This document shows positions 40,101 through 52,100 of a DNA stretch of 64,000 nucleotides, piece after piece; the stretch's first letter is position 1, and each line of letters begins with the position of its first letter. The translations under genes were made by a program, and so were the position numbers. Under the pieces are notes generated by a model. That model was given only the letters and a program-made list of their open reading frames with translations. It did no database searches and was not told the origin of the DNA. Origin of the DNA: Hemicentrotus pulcherrimus (Eukaryota; Echinodermata; Echinoidea; Camarodonta; Strongylocentrotidae); assembly GCA_003118195.1 (NCBI GenBank), contig BEXV01000518.1:136362-200361 (forward strand). The letters run 5' to 3'.

Positions 40101-43100
40101 CCGCAATGTAAAGATATATTTTCAGTTATAGCCTTCATGCTGGTAAAAAAATAACAAAAATGGATGCTGGATCAGGGAAAATATGACAGGTTGAAAGCAG
40201 TGATAAGGAGTCTGTTTCCGTCGCTGATTATAATCAGTCAATTTTTAGCCCTTTGCGCCTGGCCTGGCAATGCAAAACTCTCTTAGATATACATATGCTT
40301 CAATCTCACATGGCATGGACCCTAACACACATACATTTTACTTCATTATAACATCGTTCATGAAATAAAGCTCTTCCTCTCAGGGGTTAATTGAATTCTC
40401 TATCAAATCTATTAATAAAAAAAAACACTTTCAGACTGCAGAGACTGAAAACACTGTACACTTGCATCATTTAATATAAAAAAAAAAGAGTTTATGTTGT
40501 GCTCCTTGAATAGAATGATTTGTGAGGGCCATCTGTTCAATACACTTTTGATACTGACCTCTTTTGATTTTGATGATACATGTAGGTAATTAGCTGGAAG
40601 ACAGTTCAGTGGATAATATTTTTATTTCATCAGCTACCTGCACGAAGGCCGTAAGGACCATGTATTGTCAGTCGGTAGTGACCTTCTTGCGAGAAGCAAA
40701 TAATTTGCTGCCACACTGCAGGTTGGATATTTTTAATTAAGCTAATTGCACTGTATTTGTAAACTGGTTTAGTGAAAAGGGGTCAGGATTAACAACAATT
40801 ACAATGAAAGCTTTTCTTTCATGGTTGGTATATTTCCCCTGACCTTCCTAAACTGTCTTGTTTGCTCCTCCTCTATCATCAAAAGCTTGCCAATCTTTAT
40901 TTTGTTGGCACAGATAGATCGCAATAGCAGATCTGGAAGATTTATGGTGTTTAGGAATGGAGGAAAGCATGTCAGTTTGCCTGGCTGGTTCGTTATTGCC
41001 CTAGAACTGTCTCCATCCATCTACTAGAGCAAGCAGCCGTTTTGTGCAATTCCTAATTAACCTCTGCATGACACAGATAAATCATCCCAAGATCAATTAA
41101 TTATCCACCCTGCTTGGGTTGATAGTGCTTCTAAAAATAACCAGAGCACGCACGCACTCGTAAATCTTCCCGGTGGACACCTCGCAATTAGAACCCTCTG
41201 ACCCAATAGATGATTAACACAATTAGCATGAAGTTTGTCTTCCAACACATCGATCTGAAATGCAGCACGACTTATTAAATTGAGGTGGTAGTTGCGGCAA
41301 ACACCTCCCTTCCTTGTGGCATTTGGAAGCAAGACTTAACGAAAGCAATTATCCCGTTTTACGTAAATGGGCGAACGGTCAGACGATGCGACCAGAGGAT
41401 CGTTGATGGATCGATCTCTCGCACTGGTGGTCGGTTGGATGTTGACGGAAGGATCTTATTGATTGCATAGATATTTTCACCCCACACTTGAGCCCTAATG
41501 TGTAGGAATAGATTTTTTAGAAGTGCAAATTAACTCCAACTGTGCTGATTGCCCTTTTGAAATTAAAAGCAATTAATGCCCCTCCAAATTAAAAAAAAAC
41601 AAGGTCTGTTCACTGTGGTGAATGATTGCTAGTTATTCATCTATGATTGCAAGGAGATCATTTATTCTATATTGAGGAATAAATGGGGAAAACAGGGACT
41701 GCTTGTAAAGTTAATTAACAATATATAATGGCTGGATACCTAGTAATTTCTTTTAAATTACCATTCAATGAACTCAGGTTGTTAAGTACCGGTACATGTT
41801 TTGTCTATACTCTTAATAGAGCAAGAATCTCATGCATAATATGATCTAAAATATTTAAGTGATGACATTTTAAAGACTGTATCATATAAGTATGATGACT
41901 TTACCATATACTTTTGCATCCATTCATAAGAACTTATCGCCTTGATTTCCCATATTATTTCCAATTAGAAGCGTTCATTGTGACTAACCATCCCCGTGGA
42001 ATTTATTTCTATCTCATGATCACCTTGGCTCACAATAAAAGATGATAGTTCCAACAGTGAAACTGCACACAGCATATACATAGAGCATAAGTATGATAAA
42101 TTTTGCATCCCGTTCATAAGAACTTGTCGTCTTGATTTCCCATATTATTTCCAATTAGAAGCGTTCATTATGAATAATCATTCCCAGGGAGTTCATTTTT
42201 ATCTCATGATCACCTTGGCTTTCAATAAAAGATGATAGTTCAAACAGTGAAACTGCACACAGTATACTACATGGAGCAAACAGGAGAAAAGAGATAGAGA
42301 TCGACTCTTATAATTATTTTGATGCCTTCTACATGGCCTCAGACCTTGATTGTATTCATTTGTTCACCAGCTTTGCAATAACAGAGGCCTAAACCAGGGG
42401 AATTCATTGCTTAAAAACATGTGCTCAGAACAAATGTGCATCTGATGAGACAGCATATTTCTACGCCCCCATTGACAATTTATTTTAAATGAGCATTATG
42501 CGTCAAAGATCGGTTGCACTCTTCATGTATATAGTAGGAACAATAGGTATGCGAATTGGGGGCTGCGCATCGAACAAGCCATGTATTGTGCATGAGGAGC
42601 AGGCAGAGGGAACATGCCCGTGGTTTTTCCGGAGGGTATACACGGGGGAATGTAATTTGTAAGGCTGATAATTGCTATCTTGTTGTGGGAACAAATGGAG
42701 GTATATAGTGTATGGACGGACCACAGGCCTCCCTGCGCAGTCATCATGGAAATCATCGGTAGATATTGAATAATTGATCTCATTTGTGAAAGGTTAACAC
42801 TTGCAGCGCTAGAAAAACCATCTCTACGTAATACAGCTAAATTCCCAGGCACTGAATAATGCATTGGAGCATGCATGGGGTGTGGCATTTGTGGGTTCAT
42901 AAATTGCAAACGGAGGCACTGGTAATGAGGAATTATGACCGGTTTAGCTTCAAGCTTTTCTCATATTGCCCAGTTGGCTAACCTATGAATAATTAGATAA
43001 TGTATCTATTTTGGGTAACTCATTATGATAACCATTTACAGGTTTAATGAACCTTGGTGTTCTACCACCTTTGGAGCTCAACAGTCTACTGAAACCAACT

Positions 43101-46100
43101 TTAAAGAACACTTTGAAAGGGGAAATTGAACTTTTAAAACATAAATATAGCATTTGTAATTACTACCGGAACAATGCAGTATAGATTTATTAAGTCCTAA
43201 AGGAATCTTATTAGGTTTCTCTCTCTCTTGTATCCTTCCTCCGCTCAAGTCTGACATCGTCGGCACTGTGAGTCTGCCAAAGTTTCAAATAAATTTATAC
43301 AATCAGTTCAGTGAAAGAAAAAAAAAGTCATCACTAATCTTTTTTATCCCAAAGGCGAAAGCAAAATTTAAGAAAACATACAGAGGAAACAAAGGCACCT
43401 CAAATTAACCTTTCAAAATGTATGTTTGAACTCCAGAAAAAGAAACCCACATTACACTCGTTTGTGATCCATAGTCAAAATGGCCCCTAAGCCTGTCAAA
43501 TCTGTAGCTGCTACTGGATTTTCACTCATAAGACCTTGTCAAACAAGAATACAAATACGACAGAGTATAATTTCTCACTAGCTTTCTAAATTTCATGTAG
43601 TTATGATTCATTAATGAAATCATAGCATTATAACATCTGAGGTCACAGGATTATTTTGAAGGCAATGTCTGATTAATTATAGACAAGACCCAGGCAAGAA
43701 TATAAACAGCAGCTATGGGGTATATTTAGTGCAGTAGAACTATTATAGGCTACCACCTACACAAATTTAAATCTATGGCATTAAGCTGTGCCAGGGTAAT
43801 TACTTAAAACAACTAATTAAGCAGCTACAGAATTTCATTTACTTTTTAGACTGCATTGAAGACCCTGAATCTGGTATATCTGAAGAAACAGAACAATCAA
43901 TAAACCTAGGAATTATCACACTGCTTTTATTTTTATGGTACTTAAAGATGACAGAAACACCATCTAAAATATACTCTAAATACATTCTTATAAATCATGT
44001 CTGTTTAACTTTTTGCCGCTAAGTACCCAGTCCCTGCGTGATGGAAAAACTTGTTACCATATTTATCTCAAATCAAACAAATTTAATACAGTGCAGTCCA
44101 GCTGAGGGCATAATCTTCAACTCTTTGAGAGTTCATTCTGAAAACATTTCCATTTTGAAGATTGCTTTCTGGGAAAGCTTTCAGGGGAAAATCTAATGGG
44201 GGACATAATAGGGAGAAAATATTGCTTATGTTTTCCTCCAGCCATCTTGTAATTCAAGTTCCAAGCAGATTCTTTATTTCAAATAAGAGATTGAAATACT
44301 TGACATTCAAGTTTCTAACCACTATTTTTTGTTTACATAAAAAGTTTAGAATTCCCCAGAGCAAGAAGAAAATGTCTTGCTACTGAATATTTGTTTGTGT
44401 TTTTAGTTTTAAACTAAACACAAGCATTTAGTAATTAATGGAAATGGAATTTTGAAATGGCATCAGGCTTGTGAGTTTCTCTTCACAAAATGGATTATTT
44501 AATATATTACAACAATTATTTTGATAATAAATATCCTCTACAAAATTCTATACGTCAACAAAAATGTCCTTCATTTCAAGCTTTGATAGAGTGAACAACT
44601 GATTAATTAAGCTTTCCAAATTTGAGTAGTTGACCCTTATAATTGGCGAGTTGAAAAAAAAGCCTTTTAGAATAAAGAGCTTGACACCATGAAACCTCTC
44701 ATCAACCAATCACGAATCTCCCCACATCACTTGGTATGAATTAGCTCCAGAAGTGAAGAAATGCAAGGGTCAGGTTTAGTCCCTAAATTTAGACCACTTA
44801 ATGCAGTTAGGAAGTGCTTCAGACTTTGAGTATTAAGGCCAGGTCTACTTAGACTTAAAACTTAAAATCTCCAAGTGAGGAAGAAGCGGAGGGTCTTAAG
44901 TCTTCTTTAACACCCCCCTTCCGATAGAAGCCTTAACATGTGGTCAAAGCTGTTAGATGAAAGAAGCTAGGAAGCAGAGACTTAAGATGGGCCGGATAAT
45001 TCTTTCTTTAAAAGGAGGAAAGTGGACCAATTATAAGTTGATCTACGGGATTTGAGAAAGCTGCAAAACAAGTGCAGCCACTGACGGTCAACGTCATTAA
45101 CCCTTTGCATATGGGGTTGATGGTAAACTAGCATAAAAAGCCCAAGTAAGATATAAAAGTTGATATTTCTAGGCTTAAGAACATTTTGAGGGGGGAAGTT
45201 ACAGACAGGGGCATCAGGTATAATCTTCACACACAAATTGAGACAGCTCCTACAGGTGACTGCCTGCGGTAGGGTCAATGAATCCATTGCCTTGAGGAAG
45301 CTTATTAATTATCACAGGCTATGTTCGGCTCCGTTTCCACATTTAAAGGAAGAGCATGTTAGCAACATGGGAATTGACTTTGGAGGGCAGGTGTGTACAA
45401 ATGGTATGCAAAATGGTACAAGCTGAACCAAAGCATTATTGGTGTCTGGTCAAATTGAAAGTGATTTGTCAACTTCACAATAAAAGTTAAACTCATCTAG
45501 ACGACACGACAAGACAAATACATGGCTTTATAAATTCAATGGCATTAGCTTTCATCTGAAGATGTTTGCATCAGAACAATGTGCACCTCATTTGTTTTAT
45601 TGCACTGTTATAGGAACAATGCGAAACTACATATTTTTAACCCCAAAAGTCATAAATTTGGTAATATCCCATCCTGACACGCCAACCTTATTTTTTAATA
45701 AAAACTTTTGGGAACAAAATATATTAGTTTCTAAGAAACCATTAACTAATACGTGAAAATGATTTACCATATATATCATATCACAGATTATGATACTAGA
45801 CTAATAAATAATTTAAGGTTATGAGCCCACATATTGATTCCCACGTGTAGTTAGGGAATAAGCATGGGGATATAAATATGGGTATTATATCTTATCACAT
45901 GGATTAAATGTTGATTATATTTAACTTGCTGTCACTTTGCTCTCTGCTAGCATTCCTAATTGAAAGTGATCCATTATAATCTTTGCTGATCCACTTTCTA
46001 AGTAGAGAAAACTCTTCAAAGACTTTTTCCCATAATATAGCAATATCCGAATCAATAAAAGCATGAGTTACTTGATATGATATCACTTTTCGGCACAGTT

Positions 46101-49100
46101 TACAACTTACATATTGTCCTAAAATGCTTCAAAAGATATATTTATTGAAGTTAGAATAAATGATACATTTCCAAAAGTGAATCACAAGACAGTTTGGAAA
46201 TTGTCTGAATTCTAATAATTATTAATTCCTTGATTCCAATATTTGTTGTCAGCCATACAAGACCAGAGATAAGAAATTTGAAATCATACCTGAGATGATA
46301 CCGGTATGTATTACTGGATAAAAGTGGTTTTCTATCATGAATAGAATAATCATTTAATTTTCTTTCATCTTCTTCAACTGATAGATTTTTAAACTCTATC
46401 AGGGGCTATGTTTCCACCACCCTTCACAAACACTGCCATATTTTAAATGCTGCTATTAACGATCATCACTTGGCAAGTTGCCAACATGCTGAGCAGCTAG
46501 AACGCAGGAAGAACTGATTAGGGCTTCCTCTTCGTCAAGTTCTTCATGGTCTAGAGTGAGAACAGGTGGACTTGCTTGCGCGCTCAATTTTCACTTTTAA
46601 TTCTCTCTCCGGGGAAGACAGTAAAAGCAGATGAAAGAGATTTTATATTTATCACAAACAAAGAGACAGAGGGAGTTTGGATGAACTTGTGTCTAGAGTC
46701 ATTTTGAAATATATAGCCCTTTCTGGTTAATGATGAATTGTATTGCTTGGAATGGGAGTAACTTGAAGTTCTTAAACAAAATAATGTTCATTCTCTATTT
46801 CTTTTAATTAGAGAGAAAAATTTTAAAAAATGACATATCCAGTATCATCATAATGAGGATCAATTCTACTTCCAAATGCATGTGGGTGGGTGTGTGTGTA
46901 AGTGTGGATGGGGGGGGGGTTCAGAATCATACTTTGCATAGAATATACCACCATTCAATTAAAAATAATGAGGGGGGAGGGGTAACTGCTCAAAATGCAA
47001 CCCAGGATTGGCCCACCACCAAAGCGTTAATACAAAACTGCTAACGGACACAAGTTTTGATGTGCACAACAGATCTACTGCAAGAAGGTATTTACCATGA
47101 TGAAACTAATCATGTACATGTATGGCAGGATATTAAGAAATCAATATGGGAGCGCTAAATTGCTTTAAGTTCAATTCCTTGTCTTACAGGAAAGAGTTTA
47201 TTTGACAGACCATGGAAGCAAGGAGAATCTGAGAGCTGCGCCGAATGATTCAGATTAGAGTTGCTATGCCGACAATATAAATAAGACTTTCTTTGGGTCT
47301 AAACTTAGATTCATAGCTTGATTCAAACACAGTCGCTATTAACAGGCCATGTTCAGTCTTCAAATTACAAGGATATGGGAGTAATTCCAAATTTTACTTG
47401 ATTATTTTCAAACTCATATAAACATTTCTCAAAGTAAATAAAAAAAGTGTTTTCCTTCTCCACCAGTTTCATTTATATCTCTCTTAAATTATGCTTTTCT
47501 TCTTAATTCTACTATAGGATTTTAGAGAAAAATATAAACTTAAAGTTATCTTTTTAAATTTTTTTTAAATAAAAGGGTCTATTGTCTTCCTAAAAATATG
47601 AAACATCTATCTAGTTAAAATTAAGGTATAAGAAGGGAAAAACAGATTTTCGATAGAGGTAAGTTCAGAAGTCAATTCTGAATTAACCTCTTGCAAGCAG
47701 TTTCATTACGGCTAGTCTCCATTTCTAGAGTAGAATTTCAATATCCTAAATTCTAGTAACGCTTTTAAGCAGTAACATTCAAAGCTGAAATTCCAAATAT
47801 AAGCAGCCCCCCCCCCCAAAAAAAAAAGTAAATCAATCTATAAGTAAAACAGTAATTTTCCCTGTGTAACAAGGCAGCAAAGAACAGCTAGTACTTCCTC
47901 TAACATTTCCAGTGTGAATGGAAATTAGATAAGGAACACCCGGCTTTCCTTCTAACATGGATGTTTCCCCTTCCTTATACATGTTACCCTCTCTTTGCCC
48001 CCCTCTGGGTGGGGGAAGGGCCTAGGGAGGAAGACCCACCTTTTCCTCTGGGAGTCCCGTCTTGGCCTGAGCAAAGTGAGCGAGGAGATGGGCCACGGCT
48101 GCATTCACCTCCGCTACCAGGGCTATGGAGAGGAAAATAAAAGAAATATACAGCTTACAAACATGTGCACAAGATTGAATACATGCAGAAGCAGCTTCAA
48201 AATATCATATTGCATTTTTGAAGATTACCATCAACAGCTGCAAGTTCCATTGATTGTTCATTAAGGCAGTAAGTTGGTAAGATATGTTGAAAGAAGTCAA
48301 GCAGAGGTATTGTTGAAGCCAATTTTAGTACCTTAGAGTCCATGAAAATGATTAAAACAATCTTTTGTGGTTTTATGAAAGACATAATGCAGGTATACTT
48401 GGAAGAATAAATTAAAATTCAATCTAAAAATGATAAAGAGACAGGCGCGAATACATTTATAAAAATTAAGTAAAGGCATTTTTGTTTACTGCAATGACCA
48501 TCCAATACTTTGCGAATTGCATGGAATAATGATTGAATATTGTCAAGTATTAAACTATGTGTAATGCATGATTATATTAACCAATTTAATTCTTATATCA
48601 GTTATCAATTTGCATTATCTGCTTCTATATTTGCAATTTCAGATTTCAAACAGTTCTCTCTTCATCATTTTTCAACTACCTAGAACACTTGGCTTGTGCT
48701 ATCAACTTAACATGACAAACATGTGGGTCACTAAGAGACCTTTCCTGGCAAATCAATACTATTGAATTCATAAAATACCTTGATCTAGTGACAGTACGAA
48801 TTGCTTAATCAGCAGAGGTTGAACAGACATGTTTTTGGCAAAGAGCTCTGTTATTTTCATGAATTTCTATCAAATGGAAATAAAAAAACTACAGCATAAG
48901 ATATGAAATCATCAAATACCTGTAGATCATCTGCATACAGCTGTGTGGCTTTGGCAAATGAATTGGCAAATTTTGCCTGAATCACAAGGAATCATAATAA
49001 CTATCAGAACTTGATCCTTTTTAGCTGGTCACAAACAAATATCTAGTAAACTAAATTGTATTAAATAATGGTAGTATTGGGATTTTCAACCCATCATTTT

Positions 49101-52100
49101 TATGCATCTGTTTACATAAAAACATGATATCAAATGACTTTAAAGCACTAGCCGTTTCCTTAAGCTAGGTTTGGCAATGTATTTTACTTCATCAATTAAC
49201 ATGTTTATGTGTTATTGCCAAAAGTCTTAAAATAAATGTGAAAATGATGATATATTAGCCTGCTGTCAGTCATGTTTCAAATGACTTCCTCTCATGATGG
49301 ACATTCTAAAGAGCTGTACCAAGCCAAACATGTCACCACACCCAAAACATCGAAAAGATACATCAAATAAATCAATCAAATCATACAGATATCCCAGTTT
49401 CTGGATTAACGACACATTTTCATTTCCACACTAAAAAACAAGTGACCTGGTCCTTTCTATTAACCCTATGAGTGTCAGGTTTACAGTATTCGGTGGCAGT
49501 TTGTGCATGGTTAGAGGGCCATAGCATGGAGAGGGGTATAGTTTCAGTGAACTTTGAACATCCTCTTTAACATTGACACACCTCCTTTACAGAGATCTCG
49601 GTTTAAATCAAGATATTTTGATCCCCTTTGATCTGTCTATCTTCAAGAACGCATCTTCACGGGGGAACACTTAGAACGTCATTGACTTAGAGGAACGCTT
49701 AGCCCTCAGGAGGGGAGAAATTTGGGTGTGATACGATTAAAAAGGGGGTGCCAAACCCATAATATCTCCGCTTGGGTTTATACGATAGGCTTTACAGCTG
49801 CCATCACTAGCATTACTCAGTTCTATGTCTGGAAATCACGATAGATCTTACAATTTTAAAAACATGTCAAAAATGTACACTTTCTTAGAATATGATATGA
49901 ACATGTTTGGTGTGAACAGACAGATATAACTTTCCTTACCAGTATATCAAATAGTTATGTAGTCCTGTATTTTTCTCGAACCCACATCAAAATCAATCTG
50001 AAAAGTTTTTAAATGCTTTACACAACTTTCTACTGTTGACACCCAAACAGGAATCAATATAAATTTACTTACAATTCTTACATGTCAGAAAAACCTTGCA
50101 CGCTGAGACCTTATTCGATTACATTTCAGATATCGATATCAATTTATTTTTTCCCCCAACACATTTCAAGGCTAACCTCAAAGATTTAAAAACTGATACA
50201 TTAGATGTGTAAAGAAAACTATCCCAGCAGGATACTCAATTCTATTAGATACTGGGAAGAAAGATTGAGATCAAAATTACTTGACCTTGACAAAAAAAAT
50301 TGAATTATAGACCCACTACATGGCAAACTGATTATCAGTCGCACATGAAAAGTAACTGCATGAGTAGAGCACTGATCGCGTAATTGTATTACATTTTGGT
50401 TGAATGAGTTGTGATTCCTCCTATACTAGCAATATACAAGTATCAATCCATGCCTAATGATTAAAATAAGAACCAAAATAGCCAGTAGAATGGATATTCA
50501 CCAATCAAATAAATCTATATCAAGCTACTCTGGGTTATAATTAAGCTTGTAACTTTGGCTTTTCTCACATCTTGTATTGCCTGAACATTTATTGCATGTA
50601 TAGCTGAAATATACTTATATTTACAAATTCAGAAAATTTATAGAGATTAGTTATGATGAACAAAACAACAGCTATCAATGTTTTTTTTTAAGCTTGAACT
50701 ACCTAATCACTCTACACATCTAACTTTTTATTTTAAAGTCTGTTTCTTTCTTTAGGAGCTTTCAAAAAGGATGATTAGAAGCAAGGATATCTGATTGTGG
50801 AAAAGACCTCCTACTCGAGAGTAAATCTACATTTCATTGTCACTTTAGAGGCTTTTAAAGAGAAATAATAGCAAGATAATTTTGTCAACCAGTAGTGATT
50901 GCGTTAGCGACACATCCTAATCACATCATCGTAGCAGACAATGATGACGTTGTCACCATAGCAACCAAGTGAGTAGTGAATGTATTTCCTCAGCGCTGAG
51001 TTATAATTAGGTAATCTAACATCTCAAAGATGAGCAGGTGATGTATGTGACGATGAAGGAACAACGAATGACTCTTCATCATTCTGTTTTGCGACGGAGC
51101 GAGCTATCAGACACGCTGATTCCATTAAATGACCACCTACATTTTATGGTTCAAATGAGTTCATGACATGGAAATAAAGTTCCACCCACCCCCCTCTAAA
51201 AAAAATGTTTGTTACTATCAAAAATAATAAACTGTTCATGTATCATCAAAAAGGATGATGTGGACACATACCGGTACACAAAAGTGTTTGGTTTACTTGT
51301 TATTTTTACTTTCTTCTTTTTGTGTGTGTTTTTTTTTCTTGCTTAGAATAGAATACTTAAGTAATAAGTATTCATGTTAAGGGCATGTTAATTGCAATAT
51401 TCTGACAAAAATACATTCAGTGCCCCTACAACTGAGGAGGTGGAAAAGTGGAAAACAAAATGGAAATAGACAAAAATATATTTACAGGAAAAAGAAATTC
51501 ATGGAAAGTGTTAAAACATAAGGAAATTCCCTATAAGTTAATAAGAGCAGTTGAGGTATTTCATTAATGTTTTCCCCTTTTTATATCTTATCTTTCAGAG
51601 AAACATTTTGGTCAAATTACGGAAGGAACTGTTGGAACTGTACAAGAGCAAACTGAATTAACCCTTTCGATTCCTGCGGTAACAACTAATCGGGGGGAAC
51701 ACATTTCCTCACATATATAATAATGAAGTGAGCTTTATTTAGAATCATCCAAACTGCACAACATCTGTTAGAAATCTAACCACATTAAACTGTTTTTTCC
51801 AACTCTTTATTCTCCCATCCCTTAATCTATAATTATGGTGATGAACTAAAGGATAACAGGGAAAAAAATGTAGTCCCAATGATCTATTTTCCAAACTTTG
51901 AAGAAAACAGGAGATGTTTTGATCTTGAAACGTCAAGTTTGATCTCAAAACAATTAAACCCAATTGAATTTGGAAGAGAATGCAATGCTTCTTCAAACAG
52001 TGTCTCAGAGGTGATAAAAAGATATTCTGTCTTCTTAAATTGATCATTGAAGGGGATATCCACCCTGATATTAAGTTGGTTTAAATAAAAGCGGAAAACG

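Larger units (their letters stand above)
27785..48039 (-). other. RUSC intron (about 20.3 kb), largest in the window
   Basis: GT at 48039-48038 (GTGGGT) to AG at 27786-27785. It contains the elements at 29203-29370, 36189-36726 and 39010-39273, the tandem duplication 41888-42278, microsatellites at 31834-31865, 37104-37133, 37214-37249 and a GAT-rich region 37630-37780. Several repeat-poor, TAATTA- or E-box-containing stretches (33780-34330, 40590-41300) could be regulatory. No exon matching phase 0/0 was identified. Confidence 0.7.

Noticed and set aside
42523..42909. 128-codon minus-strand frame in the large intron
   Set aside because: It has a Met/Pro/His-rich start but no domain, no splice phase for RUSC and no recognised similarity; plausible by chance in 64 kb, though a protein search would be worthwhile.
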